Below are positions 32,100-42,412 of a DNA stretch of 64,000 nt, in pieces; the stretch's first letter is position 1, and every line of letters begins with the position of its first letter. This DNA comes from Rhizophagus clarus (taxonomy: Eukaryota > Glomeromycota > Glomeromycetes > Glomerales > Glomeraceae), in NCBI GenBank assembly GCA_015698045.1, contig BLAL01000285.1, positions 3,226,001 through 3,290,000 of the forward strand, in the 5' to 3' direction. A program made the translations under genes and the position numbers. The notes beneath the pieces are model-generated. The model was not told where the DNA came from and searched no databases. It worked only from the letters and a program-made list of their open reading frames with translations.

Positions 32100-35000
32100 A
32101 TGACTCAAAATTTACGTGTTACTTTAATAAATCCAGGTTCTATAGTACCTGAACTTCACTATGGACCTTATTCTTTTTATTGGTGGATAATTTCAAAACT
32201 TTATTTCCGATTAGACTGGGGCAACAGACTAAAGTTCTACTTAATGAAGTAGATTTTGTTTTAACAATACAAACTGGTTCTGGCAGTAACAAATTAATGC
32301 CAATATATTGTTGTCAAAGCGGTTTACATGTTGTTACAGAGTCAAGTCCTACAAAGGCTATTTCTACAGTTTATAAAGATTGTTTCAATACTTCAACACG
32401 CTACTCAGGATATCAAGTAATGGGTTGGAATGATAAAAATATTCTTGAAACTTTAAAAAAAAATATTCAATATATTCCCGTTAGTATAAATGTAGAAAAT
32501 TGTAGAGTTTTTATTTATGGTATTGGGACATCTTCACGTAAAAAATGGGGTTATGCGGGTTCAGGTTTTCAATCATCCCTTCTTCATTCGTATGAAAGAA
32601 AGCAATCAATTTATGTATCACGAATTGAAGAAAAAAAATGTATTGTTGAAATTTACCGCGAATCCACATTAATAAAACAATTTATAGGTGCAACACCAGA
32701 TGAGGTGTGGAAAAAAACAGGACAACTAAAAAAATTTACTGGCGCAAAACTTTTTGGTCTTGATAATCCGATTACAAAAAATCTAATTCAACAGTATCAA
32801 ATACCCAAATGTACTCTTAATGACTGGAATAATGAATATATTCTAGAACAGTTATTTGATTATTACGTAAAAAGAAGAACTCTGGCAAATGCCAATTGGA
32901 AATATTTTTTTACAAACTGGGCTGAATCTAAAAATCCAATAATTGAATTTGAACCTGCCTTGCATGCTATATACCCAAAAGGATATGAATTTAGCGAACG
33001 TGAATTAAGTGCATGGCAAACTATGCTAAAAGCAGTTGGTGCAACAAATATAACTCCTTGGACACATGAAGAATCGCAGGTTAGTAAATATGATATTTTT
33101 TTTTGTTGTCTCCTATATCTGATATTCAAATATTAAAATGGAATATTATTACATTAGCGTCAATTATGGACAAAATCACCAAATGGAGAAGCAGATAAAG
33201 TAGCATTTGCTACTTTATATCGAAGTGGTTTCCTTACTAGTACTCCAAAAAGTATATCAAATACAACACACACATTTTGGATGTGTTTTGAACGTGCACT
33301 TGCCAACAATAAAAAAACTCCTAATGGAAAACGACGCATACTTTCTATAATTTCCAATGAATTCACCTACGATGAATTAAAACAAAATTTGAATGTAATA
33401 TTTGCTTTTTTTATGAAATCTTTATAATTTTTAAAAATTATGTAAATAAACTTTATGTAAATAAACTAAATACAAAAAAAAACAATGAAAATTTTGCAAA
33501 AAATATTACTGATATAATAATTGGCAAATCTTATACAATAATCAAATACAGGTTGGTTCACATACTATTGCGGAGTCTCGCAAATATGCATGTATTAATG
33601 GTTATGGAGCTCCTCCACTTGTAAAACCAATAATTCGCCGACAAAGATTTACACCTGAAATGCTTGAACAAATTGACACATTTTTAAATGATAAAGAATT
33701 TGTCAATATGAGTTCATATAAAACTGATGCCAAAACAGGAAAACCAATCAAATACTTACAAGATACTAAAAAAGCATTATGGGAAAGATTTACAGAAGAG
33801 TATCCTAATGGTATGCATCGTACATCTTTTATGACATGTCTTAAAGGTGGTCAATATGTGTATCGAGAAAATTTAGGTGGCTTATGTTCCACTTGTAATG
33901 ACTGTGGTTATATGGTTTTTGGAGATATTGGGGTAATAATTTCCGCCCATGTCACAGATGAGTCTCTAAAGGTAAAAAATAAAGTTTATTAATATTAGCA
34001 AGTGTAGAATATAAAATCTAATGTGAATTTGATTTTATTAGAAACATTTATTAACAAAATCACAAGAATTGCGACGATACATACGTCGAGAATATCCAAA
34101 AGAACTGGAAGTTACTGCAACTGGTACTGCAGTTCATAATTCCTGTATTAGTCACTGTATACGGCATGCTTTTGGAGATTGTAATCTTAATCATCCAGTT
34201 ACCTGTTCAAAATGTGAAAGTCTTTTCAGTTTTTTTCGAGAATTAAAAGCAGTAACAAGTGAAAAATATTTTGAAGTTCTTGATGAATATCAGCAAAAAC
34301 TTATAGCATGGATGGCACATCATGCTCGAAAAACATACTTGAATATTCATGTACGAACAAATTTAGAGGAATTAGATGGTGAAGGTGCTGTAATGATTGT
34401 AGATTACAAAATGAGAATACTACCTCAAAGTTCACGAGAAACTAAAACAGAATTCTTTGGAAAACGTGGTTGGAGTTTTCATTCTGTACTTGTATATACC
34501 AAAAATATGGAACAAAATCAACTTGATATTCAAATATTTGATCATTGGTCCAATGATACACGCCAAGATGCATGGTTTACCGCATCTTCTCTCCACACTG
34601 TAATTGAAACAATGAATCCAAAGCCTAAATGGATAACAATAATGTCTGATAATGGAATGCATTACCACTGTTCAGAATTAATGTTGATTATTGGACATTG
34701 GAAAGAGTGGTATAATATAATACCTCGCAAGTGGATCTTTCTTGAAGCAGGAGAGGCCAAAACTGCAATTGATTCACATCATGCGCAGGTGCATTCAACT
34801 ATATTATCACCTTAAAAGTCAAAGATAATACTGATTGGTCAATTTATTGATAATAAGGTTTCGCAAGCAATAAAAAGATACATAAAACTCGGGTATGATG
34901 TTGATTGTGGAGATGATATTGAATCAGCAGTAAAAGACATAGCAGGTGTTCGAGTTGCTAACTTGAATCCTAATAGAAATAACGGTAAAATAAAACTCTA

Positions 35001-35899
35001 TTTAGCACGCTGTTAAATTTGAAAAAAATCACATTTATTATTCCCTTTAGATAAAGCAAAATTAGGGACTATTACGGGGATATCCAACCTTCAAGAATGG
35101 ACTTGGCCCACCGATGAAGAAAAAGTTGGTTATATTAACGCACGTGCACTACCAGGAATTGGAGAATGGAAAGAATGGTCACCTGAAAAAATAGAAAAGA
35201 TTGTTAAAAAACGAAAAATTGAAAAACCAAATCCTATTTTTACACCCCATACACAATGTATTAAACAATGGACCATGCCAATCTTAAATAAAGAAAGTGA
35301 GTTTACCTGTTTGCTATATTTATTTCTAATAAAAGTAACATATTTGCTTGTTAGACAAACGTGATCCAATACAGGGTGAATTGGTAGGTGATATTCATTT
35401 CTAGAATTTTTATTATATAAATTCTTTGATTATAAATCAATCCAATTATTTATAGAACCAAACACTTGTTAACATGGGAAATATTGTAAATAATGGATTA
35501 CCGGAAACTAAAAGGTACAAATAATATCACTCACATTTTTATTTATTAGATATACTAATTATTTTTTTTTTGAATAGTCAACAGATATTTACCAGTGGAT
35601 GGGCTCTAAAGGAAAATGAAAAAACTCGTCAGCGTGGGCCAGTAAAAAGAATAACTCTGCAAGTAAAGAATCTCTTAGAATCAATGTTCCATACTGGAAC
35701 AGCAAATCCTCGTCAAAAATTAAATGCACAACAGATGTATGAAGAACTGTTGAAGCGTGTAGAACTTGGTGAAATTGAAGAAAATGACGTACCTAAAGTA
35801 TCTACAATAACAAACTGGATTTCAACTTTTTCTCGCAAATGGAAAGAAGCCATGGCATTGCGTTCTTTGGAAGAAAATATGGACTCCGAAAATTCATAA
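32100..35899 (+). CDS. DDE-type transposase, nine exons, one N-terminal frameshift
   Basis: Exons: 32100-33079, 33158-33394, 33552-33971, 34042-34788, 34858-34984, 35051-35296, 35355-35383, 35456-35514, 35578-35899. All eight introns are GT-AG and all junctions keep frame; from 32180 the exons total 3,087 nt, 1,028 residues. The ATG at 32100 (MTQNLRVTLINPGSIVPELH) is one base out of phase with the rest; the T run at 32174-32178 appears to have lost one T. Catalytic core candidates: VMIVDYKMRILPQSSRETK (Asp at 34402), ITIMSDNGMHYHCSELM (Asp at 34648) and FLEAGEAKTAIDSHHAQVS (acidic residues at 34744-34773). Two cysteine clusters precede it (GGLCSTCNDCGYMVF and CISHCIRHAFGDCNLNHPV followed by CSKC), likely zinc-binding. 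C-terminal region is Lys/Arg-rich. Acts by cutting and joining the element's own ends. Unlike the LINEs here it has no nonsense codons, so it is a recent arrival. Confidence 0.8.
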
Positions 35900-36246
35900 T
35901 AAACACTTGTAGCAAGTTTTTATAAAGAGTGAAATATAAATAATGTTCAATAAAAGTTTAAAAATTCATAAAATGAAAACTGTTTTAAAGAGTGAAATTA
36001 GTATATTATATATGTATGTATCTCCGAAATCTACAGCTGCTACAAGAAAAGTTGGTTTCGTCAAGTCGGTAAAATGACTTTTTTTTGTCAAACCATATTC
36101 TTACATTGTTTACGCAACTTGTCATGTGATTTGGCGGAGCAGTGAAATGTTTTCGTAATTTTTATCTTATTGCTATTGTTAGCAATTATTATAATTTAAT
36201 AATTGATCGGCAAATTTTTACCCCAAAACTTAATAGTAATTTTGTG

Positions 36247-36325
36247 CCGATCTTTCACGGATCACGACTTAAGTACATTTTAAAAGTGCATATGTATATT
36301 TTAAGTATATTTTTTTTTCATAGGG
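36247..36325 (-). repeat. Right terminal inverted repeat (79 bp)
   Basis: Reverse complement of the left end's two conserved parts (CCCTATGAAAAAAAA and AAGTCGTGATCCG), with one TATACTTAAAATATAC and one AAATGTACTT between them. Confidence 0.8.
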
Positions 36326-36480
36326 CAAAATCTGAATCCAATATCCTTTGATTATAAAACTTATACGCCATGATGTTCCAAACAAATATCAAGAATAGAA
36401 AGATAATTATACAAATACCACAGAAGAACAGGCAAAACACTTAAAATCCTCAATTCCATATATTTTGTGCATTATCTTAG

Positions 36481-36588
36481 TATGTTGTAATCCGATGTCT
36501 TCAAGTTGTTTACCGGCAAAAAATAATCTTTATTAATCAAATGGTGTCCCTTCTTTATCCTGAATTTTCTTTTACGTCATAAATCATA
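36481..36588 (-). pseudogene. Ubiquitin gene fragment
   Basis: Plus-strand TATGTTGTAATCCGAT, CTTCAAGTTGTTTACCGGCA and CCCTTCTTTATCCTG match the ubiquitin part of the gene at 38142-39256 (38816-38935), with a gap of about 15 bp and several substitutions. It spans roughly the [20 protein letters not shown] to SDYNIQ region on the minus strand. A broken duplicate, not expressed. Confidence 0.75.
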
Positions 36589-38141
36589 CATTTTATCTAT
36601 TATTACGAAAATAATAAAAAAAAAAAAATATTATTTCACAATTTACGTCTTACTTATATATAACTTATGTTGAATAGCAAAAACAAAGCTTTTAATTGCA
36701 AGAGATTGTGAATCCGCGTACCCGCGATAATCATGATAGGATCATATACATGCACTGATAAATTTGAACCACTTAACAAAAGAATTTTCTTTCTTTACTA
36801 ACCGCCTTTAATTTAGGATTTACAAATCTTTCATCAAAGGTTAATATACACTTTTTTGTTAATTTGAATCTCAAATTTTTCAATTTTAGTAATTAAATTG
36901 TATAAATTGTATATAATGGATAATGATAGAACAAAGTTAAGCATTGGTCTGAATTAATTGGACTCGTATCTTCGACATTTCAACCGATAGATCTATGAAT
37001 TTATGTCGTATATAATTGGCATTTACTATCATTATTCAATTGAGGTTGTTAAACTCAAAATTATTTAAACACCAGACTTCACGATGAGTTTCTGCATTTC
37101 ATGATCTTGCGAAAGATTAATTTTTTTCAAAAAGATCCTTTGATCCAGTTATGTCAATATCAAAGGTGGTTTAGTAATTTTGTTACCATCCGTTGATCCA
37201 CTGGGTCGGGTCATGAGTCATTAAAATTATTAGCACCAACATGATTTAAAAGTTGAGTCAGGTCAAATTAATTAGTTTCTTTCGGTGCATTAGTTGTAAT
37301 TCTAGTATTTCTTTTGAATTTTATTAACAATTTCGAATTTATTATAATGTATTAAATCCTATACACGATAAATCAGGATTAAAGGTAAATCGATCTTTTA
37401 ATTCAAAATATTCATATTTCACCTAATAACTTCATCACTTCTGACAATAAATTTTTCATATAAACTTTGATGAAGTTCATCATATATTTAAATTTAGGTA
37501 TCACTAAGTTTCTGTACAAAACGCAGAAAATTGAGATCATTGAAAATTGTTTTAACCGATTATTTATTAATTAAAATTTAGTAATGCAACGTATTTTGAA
37601 CGAAAGGGAAAGCGGTTGTATTATGTCATTAACTTCATTTACAATCAAAATAACTTGCTTTTGGGTGGATTAATTTTTCTTTGTAAGTTGAACAAATAGT
37701 ATACCACAAAAATCGGTTTTTTTAGTGATTATCAAAAGATTCGTAAAGCAAATAGTTCAGGTACAATGATGGAAGCATGAGAGTAATTGAAAAAAAAACA
37801 TTAAATTAGGAAGACATTCAGGGGCAGATTTCTTATAATTTGTTACCACTACAAAGATGCAAATGATTAAATGATGAAACAAATGAGATTGTATCATTTT
37901 CAAAATATAATGACTGCTGCAATAAAAATATTTTTATAATCTACATTAATATGTATATTTTTTACATTATCCTTACATATTTCTCGATGATGGCATTTGA
38001 AATTAGTATACTTCGAACGTAGAACTAAAATAACTACATCACTACTATATCACCCGATAAAAAAAAATGATAGTTTAACGTTTTATATTAATTTCTCATA
38101 CCTATTATTAACTCACTTTATTTTTATAGTATTTTACGAAA
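36589..38141. other. AT-rich intergenic DNA
   Basis: No gene supported between the ubiquitin fragment and the ubiquitin-fusion gene. Confidence 0.5.
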
Positions 38142-39256
38142 CTAATTATCTTTCCTGATACAAATACCATAGGGGCGCAAATTTTTTCCATCAGGTGAAA
38201 TCCAATATTCACCAATTCCAGTTGCTTTTTTTGAAATTCTAACTAAATTGGTTGGATTAACTCTATTTTGAATAACAACTTGATATTTATTTCCTCCATG
38301 AGTAAATTTAGAAGCATATTTTGATGCGACATCAATATCTGGAGTAGAATAAATTCCGTGTCCAAATGAGAATCGTTTTCCCTTACACAAAAGATATCCA
38401 TCTTCGGCAATTGAATTACAGTTATAGTTTGCGGTTCCATGATAAGAGACTAAAATTTTAATTTGTTAAATATTGAATAAACAATAATATCAGAAAATAG
38501 GCTGAATGAAAAGAAATTAGTATAAATACCTGGCCACTCATTTTGTATTGGATTCGTTGATTTTCCCCTTTTACGGGCACCAAGCCAAGTGTTATCTTCA
38601 TATTTATCAAGAACATTGAGAGCCACTCTTTTCCAGCCGCAAGGTCGTTTATACTCAAAATTTCCTCGCATAAAAGTTTTTCCATCATCATTTACATTTG
38701 TAAAATCATAATCAAATTTTGGTGCGAGTTGATCAGGTTGAATATAAAAAGCCGTAATACTACTATGTGCACCACCTCTTAGTCTCAATATCAAGTGTAA
38801 TGTGTATTCTTTTTGTATGTTGTAATCCGATAAAGTATATCCATCTTCAAGTTGTTTACCGGCAAAAATTAATTTTTGTTGATCTGGTGGTATCCCTTCT
38901 TTATCCTGTATTTTTTCTTTTATGTGATAAATCGTATCACTAAAATCAACGCATAATGTTATAGTTTTGCCAGTTAATGATTTAATGAATATTTGAGCAC
39001 TTCCACCAAATCTTTCAATATGCGTAAACACTTGATGGTTTACTTTAAATTCTCTAGGAGGATGATATACATTAGATTTTTTAGAAGATAATGCTGGTAC
39101 TTTACCACCAACCAAATGAGATTGGTGAAGTGATTTTTGATCCAATATATCATAAGAAACATTATCGCCTATTTTTTTTTCAACATAATCATCATAAGTA
39201 ATAATGGTATTATTCGTAACGGCACTTAATGCTGCGGCTAAAAGTGAATTCGACAT
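38142..39256 (-). CDS. Ubiquitin fused to an ADP-ribosyltransferase-like domain
   Basis: Exon 1 39256-38530, intron 38529-38450 (80 nt, GT-AG), exon 2 38449-38142; 344 residues. Residues 1-86 are a unique leader. Residues about 87-162 are a nearly complete ubiquitin ([39 protein letters not shown]) with the lysines equivalent to K6, K11, K27, K29, K33, K48 and K63 kept, and the terminal RLRGG followed by Ala-His rather than ending. The C-terminal part reads [20 protein letters not shown], then across the splice [20 protein letters not shown], then [20 protein letters not shown] and [15 protein letters not shown]. His of YHGT and Tyr of GIYSTPD fit the His-Tyr pattern of PARP/ART folds; the third catalytic residue is not assigned. 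Possible roles: ubiquitin-linked ADP-ribosylation, or an inactive ART-fold binder. Family resemblance is from memory, not a search. Confidence 0.75.
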
Positions 39257-40894
39257 TTTATCTTTTATTACGGAAAATAAGAAAGGAGTTATTTTTTTTT
39301 ACAATTACGTTAACTTATATATAAATAAGTAATTTACACGAAAAATGAACTTTTAACTTATTAGGATTTTCCTCCCATCGTGTACCAATCATTTAATTTA
39401 TTGATAGGATCATATGATACGATTATGCACAAGCCATTACAATTAAAGTCATAATGTTTGTTACACACCATATAATAAAGGAATATTGTATAGTCATGGA
39501 TGCACATTTTCATATGTCTACTGCGTTCATTCTTTATATAAATTTTCATTTGCTATTTCTATTTTTACTCCACTTTATTTATAAACTTCCCAATAATTTC
39601 CATTTACATCTTTTTTTAATCGATTTAATATAGTTTCAATTCTATACAATCATTCATTATTGATATGCTTAATATAGATATTAGCTTATAAATCTCCATA
39701 TTTGGCCGAACAATGAAATGTATACGTCTCCCCGTAAATACGGTGTACCATAGGGGCCAAAAGTGCAATTTTCTTTCTTTGAATTTTTGGTTTTTGAATT
39801 TTTTGATTTTTGTATTATGTAATGATTATGTAATGTCTAAATATAGTAATTTAATTATGTAAGCTTTCATATTTGGAAATCTGTGTAACTGGAGTTTACA
39901 CAAATTTCCTTATTAGGAATGTCTGATTATATAATTGTATTATATAAACATGTATTACATAAGCAATTGCTCACATAATCAATATTCTGTATTATTTGGT
40001 GCTTTTTTTTGGCATATGATGGATGATGTGGCACTGTGGCTTTGATTTAAATCTTTATGATATTATCGTAATAAAAATAATAATATAACATAAATTTAAA
40101 TAAAATTATCAATAAAAAATAATCTATGATAAGTAGAAAATTTTGATTTTATTAATACTGTAAAATTTAAAAGCAATGATTTTTTATTAAAAAATTGAAC
40201 CTGCTGGTTAATTTGAAAATTGCTAAATAATTCATTAACCAAAATCTTTTGTATTCATTAATAAAATAAAAAGGATTTTTTACACTAATAAATGAAAAAT
40301 CGTTTTTTTTAGTAATAAAATTTTAAAAGAAGAAATAATTTTTGTTTAAGAAAGCTTGTATTTGCAATTTGCATTAAGATTTTTACGATTTTTTTTAATA
40401 TAGTATGAAATGATATAATAAAATTATTTGACCACCAGTAAAATAAATTTGAACAATTTATTGAATTTTTAAATGTTTCTTTAATTATTTAATAATATAG
40501 GGAGTAAGATATTTATTTAATTCTATTATTACATATTTATATTATATTTACATATACTAATTTAAACTAACTAATTTCTTTATTTAAAAATTGTTTGATG
40601 ATTTACTTTAGATCCTTGTAAGTTATTGTTTGTTATTATATTTATATAATACTTATTAGTTATTTATAGTTTAATTAACCAAATTCAATCATTACTATTT
40701 GTTGCTTTAGTTGGTAAGTTATAAATATAGACTATATATTATAAATACATTTGACAAACTAAATTTATGTTTATTAAATTTATTAAATTTCTAATTAAAT
40801 TAAATTCTAGGGTAAGTCATCATTATTACTTTTTTTTTTTTAGTTTTGAATTTTAATATAAATTTTAACATGTTCAATTATTATTAAATCATAT
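39257..40894. other. AT-rich intergenic DNA
   Basis: A TATATAAATAA stretch near 39317-39330 could be the TATA region of the minus-strand ubiquitin-fusion gene. Nothing else supported. Any upstream exons of the kinase pseudogene were not found. Confidence 0.5.
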
Positions 40895-42071
40895 AGATTT
40901 GAAAAAAGTGAAAATGCAATTTTAGATAAATTCATTATTACAAGAAGATTAAAATGGGTTCCCTATAAACAATTTCAAGATGTTGAATACCTTGATAAAG
41001 GAGGATTTGGCACTATATACAAGGCCATTTGGCTAAAAAGTGGTGAAAATAAAGCAGTAGTTCTTAAATGTCTCAATAATTCAAATGAAAATAATTTGAA
41101 TAAAAATTTAGATAATTTTTTAAACGAAGTATAATAATATATTTATTTATTTTATAATTTCTATTATGAATCATTTGTACTAATAATCCAATTTTAATTT
41201 TTCTCATAGTGGGATTGTCATAAAAAATGTTTAAGATCAACCTTAATCATTAATTTACATGGTTTTACAAAAAGTCCGAATACATGGCAATAATAGATTA
41301 TGCAAATAAAGGTAATTTAAGAAGGAATTTAACAAAAGTAGTTGAAAATAATTGGAATCAAAGATTATTCATGTTATATAAAATTAGTTCCGGCCTTAAT
41401 GAAATACATAGCAAAGATCTTATTCATTGTGATTTTCATGATGGTAATATTTTAAATCATAAGGATGAAAAGAAGGATGAAGAGAATGATGATGATGAAA
41501 GTTTTTATTAGTGACTTAAGATTATGTCAATCTGCAAAATCATTTTTGAAAAAATATGATATTTATGGTGTTATCCCATTTATGGCACCTGAAGTTTTAA
41601 GAGGCAATCCATATACTCCAGCTAGTGACATATATAGTTTTTCTATGATTATGTGGGAATTTACATCTGGAGTTCCTCCATTTAATAATAGAGCACATGA
41701 TCTTCAACTCAGTTTAAGTATTTGTAAAGGCGAACGTCCTAAAATTATTGAAAATACTCCACAATGTTATGCAGATTTGATGAAAAAATGTTGGAATGAG
41801 AATCCATTAAAAAAGGCCATCTGCTGAAAAAGTGTCCAATATTATTGAAAATTGGATTTACCACTATTCTAATATTGATGAAAAATTAAAAAGTAATATT
41901 ATGGAATTTATAAATGCAACAATTATTCATAATAATCTTACTGTTGAATCACATCCACAAGCATGCTATACAAGTCGCCTGCTTGATTTTACTAGTAAAA
42001 AATTGAATGAAATTCTTGAAATTGAATGTTTGGATTGTTTAGTTAATGACATAAAGTCATCAGGTATATAA
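40895..42071 (+). pseudogene. Protein kinase (TKL/tyrosine-kinase-like), frameshifted
   Basis: After an acceptor-like CATATAG at 40888-40894 the reading is FEKSENAILDKFIITRRLKW, then the glycine loop DKGGFGTIYKAIW and the VVLKCL lysine. An intron at 41129-41209 leads to WDCHKKCLRSTLIIN. A frameshift near 41280 precedes MAIIDYANKGNLRRNLTKVV and the catalytic loop LIHCDFHDGNIL (HCD replacing HRD). A second shift in the acidic run near 41470-41500 precedes ISDLRLCQSA (DLR in place of DFG) and FMAPEVLRGNPYTPASDIYS. A third, near 41820, precedes the tail SNIIENWIYHYSNIDEKLKS, ending at 42071. The layout matches the large kinase family of glomeromycete fungi. Three frameshifts, missing 5' exons and altered motifs argue against activity. 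Confidence 0.8.
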
Positions 42072-42214
42072 TATAAACAAAAAAAGTAATTTTAAAATTA
42101 TCTATATGAAATTGATTAATTTATTTATTTGTTTATTTGGATATTAAAACAGATGAAAATTAGTTCATTATTTGTCTATGAATTACATTTAACAGAAATT
42201 GTTCTTATTTTATT

Positions 42215-42412
42215 TTTTTAGTATTATTTAAACACTTAGGCTAGAGTAGTAATATATTTTACAAGCTTCTTAGTTTGTAATTTAAATAATTTTTTTTTTT
42301 TAACTTTTCCATATTAAACATGTATTTTCTTTTTTAAAATTATTTAAACACTAAGGTTAGAGTAGTAAAATATTTTACAAGTTTATTAGTTTGTAATTTA
42401 AATAATTCTTTT
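42215..42412. repeat. Tandem duplication, unit about 120 bp
   Basis: ATTATTTAAACACT(T/A)AGG(C/T)TAGAGTAGTAA is followed by ATATTTTACAAG and AGTTTGTAATTTAAATAATT; it occurs at about 42223-42290 and again at 42342-42410. Confidence 0.7.

Larger units (their letters stand above)
31764..36328 (+). mobile_element. CCCTAT-ended DNA transposon with DDE-type transposase (4.56 kb)
   Basis: Left end CCCTATGAAAAAAAATTTCT at 31767; right end, as reverse complement, CCCTATGAAAAAAAAATATA ending at 36325. The flanking CAA at 31764-31766 and 36326-36328 is a 3-bp target duplication. The inner boundary of both inverted repeats is also conserved: AAGTCGTGATCCGCGAATGA at 31971 and AAGTCGTGATCCGTGAAAGA (reverse complement) ending at 36270. 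One multi-exon gene fills the interior. Three-base duplications and CCC/CACTA-like ends recall the CMC/EnSpm group, but the transposase is not one I can place, so the superfamily is left open. Confidence 0.88.

Noticed and set aside
32180..33136. 318-residue stand-alone protein
   Set aside because: It runs into an intron after HEESQ (donor at 33080) and is the second part of the transposase; the last 19 residues are intron translation.
36700..36760. Longer right end of the 4.56-kb transposon suggested by CCGCG/GATCATAT words
   Set aside because: The CCCTAT end and CAA duplication at 36325-36328 fix the boundary; the further resemblance is short and not ordered.
38450..39256. 268-residue single-exon ubiquitin protein
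   Set aside because: Residues after NEWPG are intron translation; the 80-nt intron joins EWP to VSYHGT and continues the ART-like domain.
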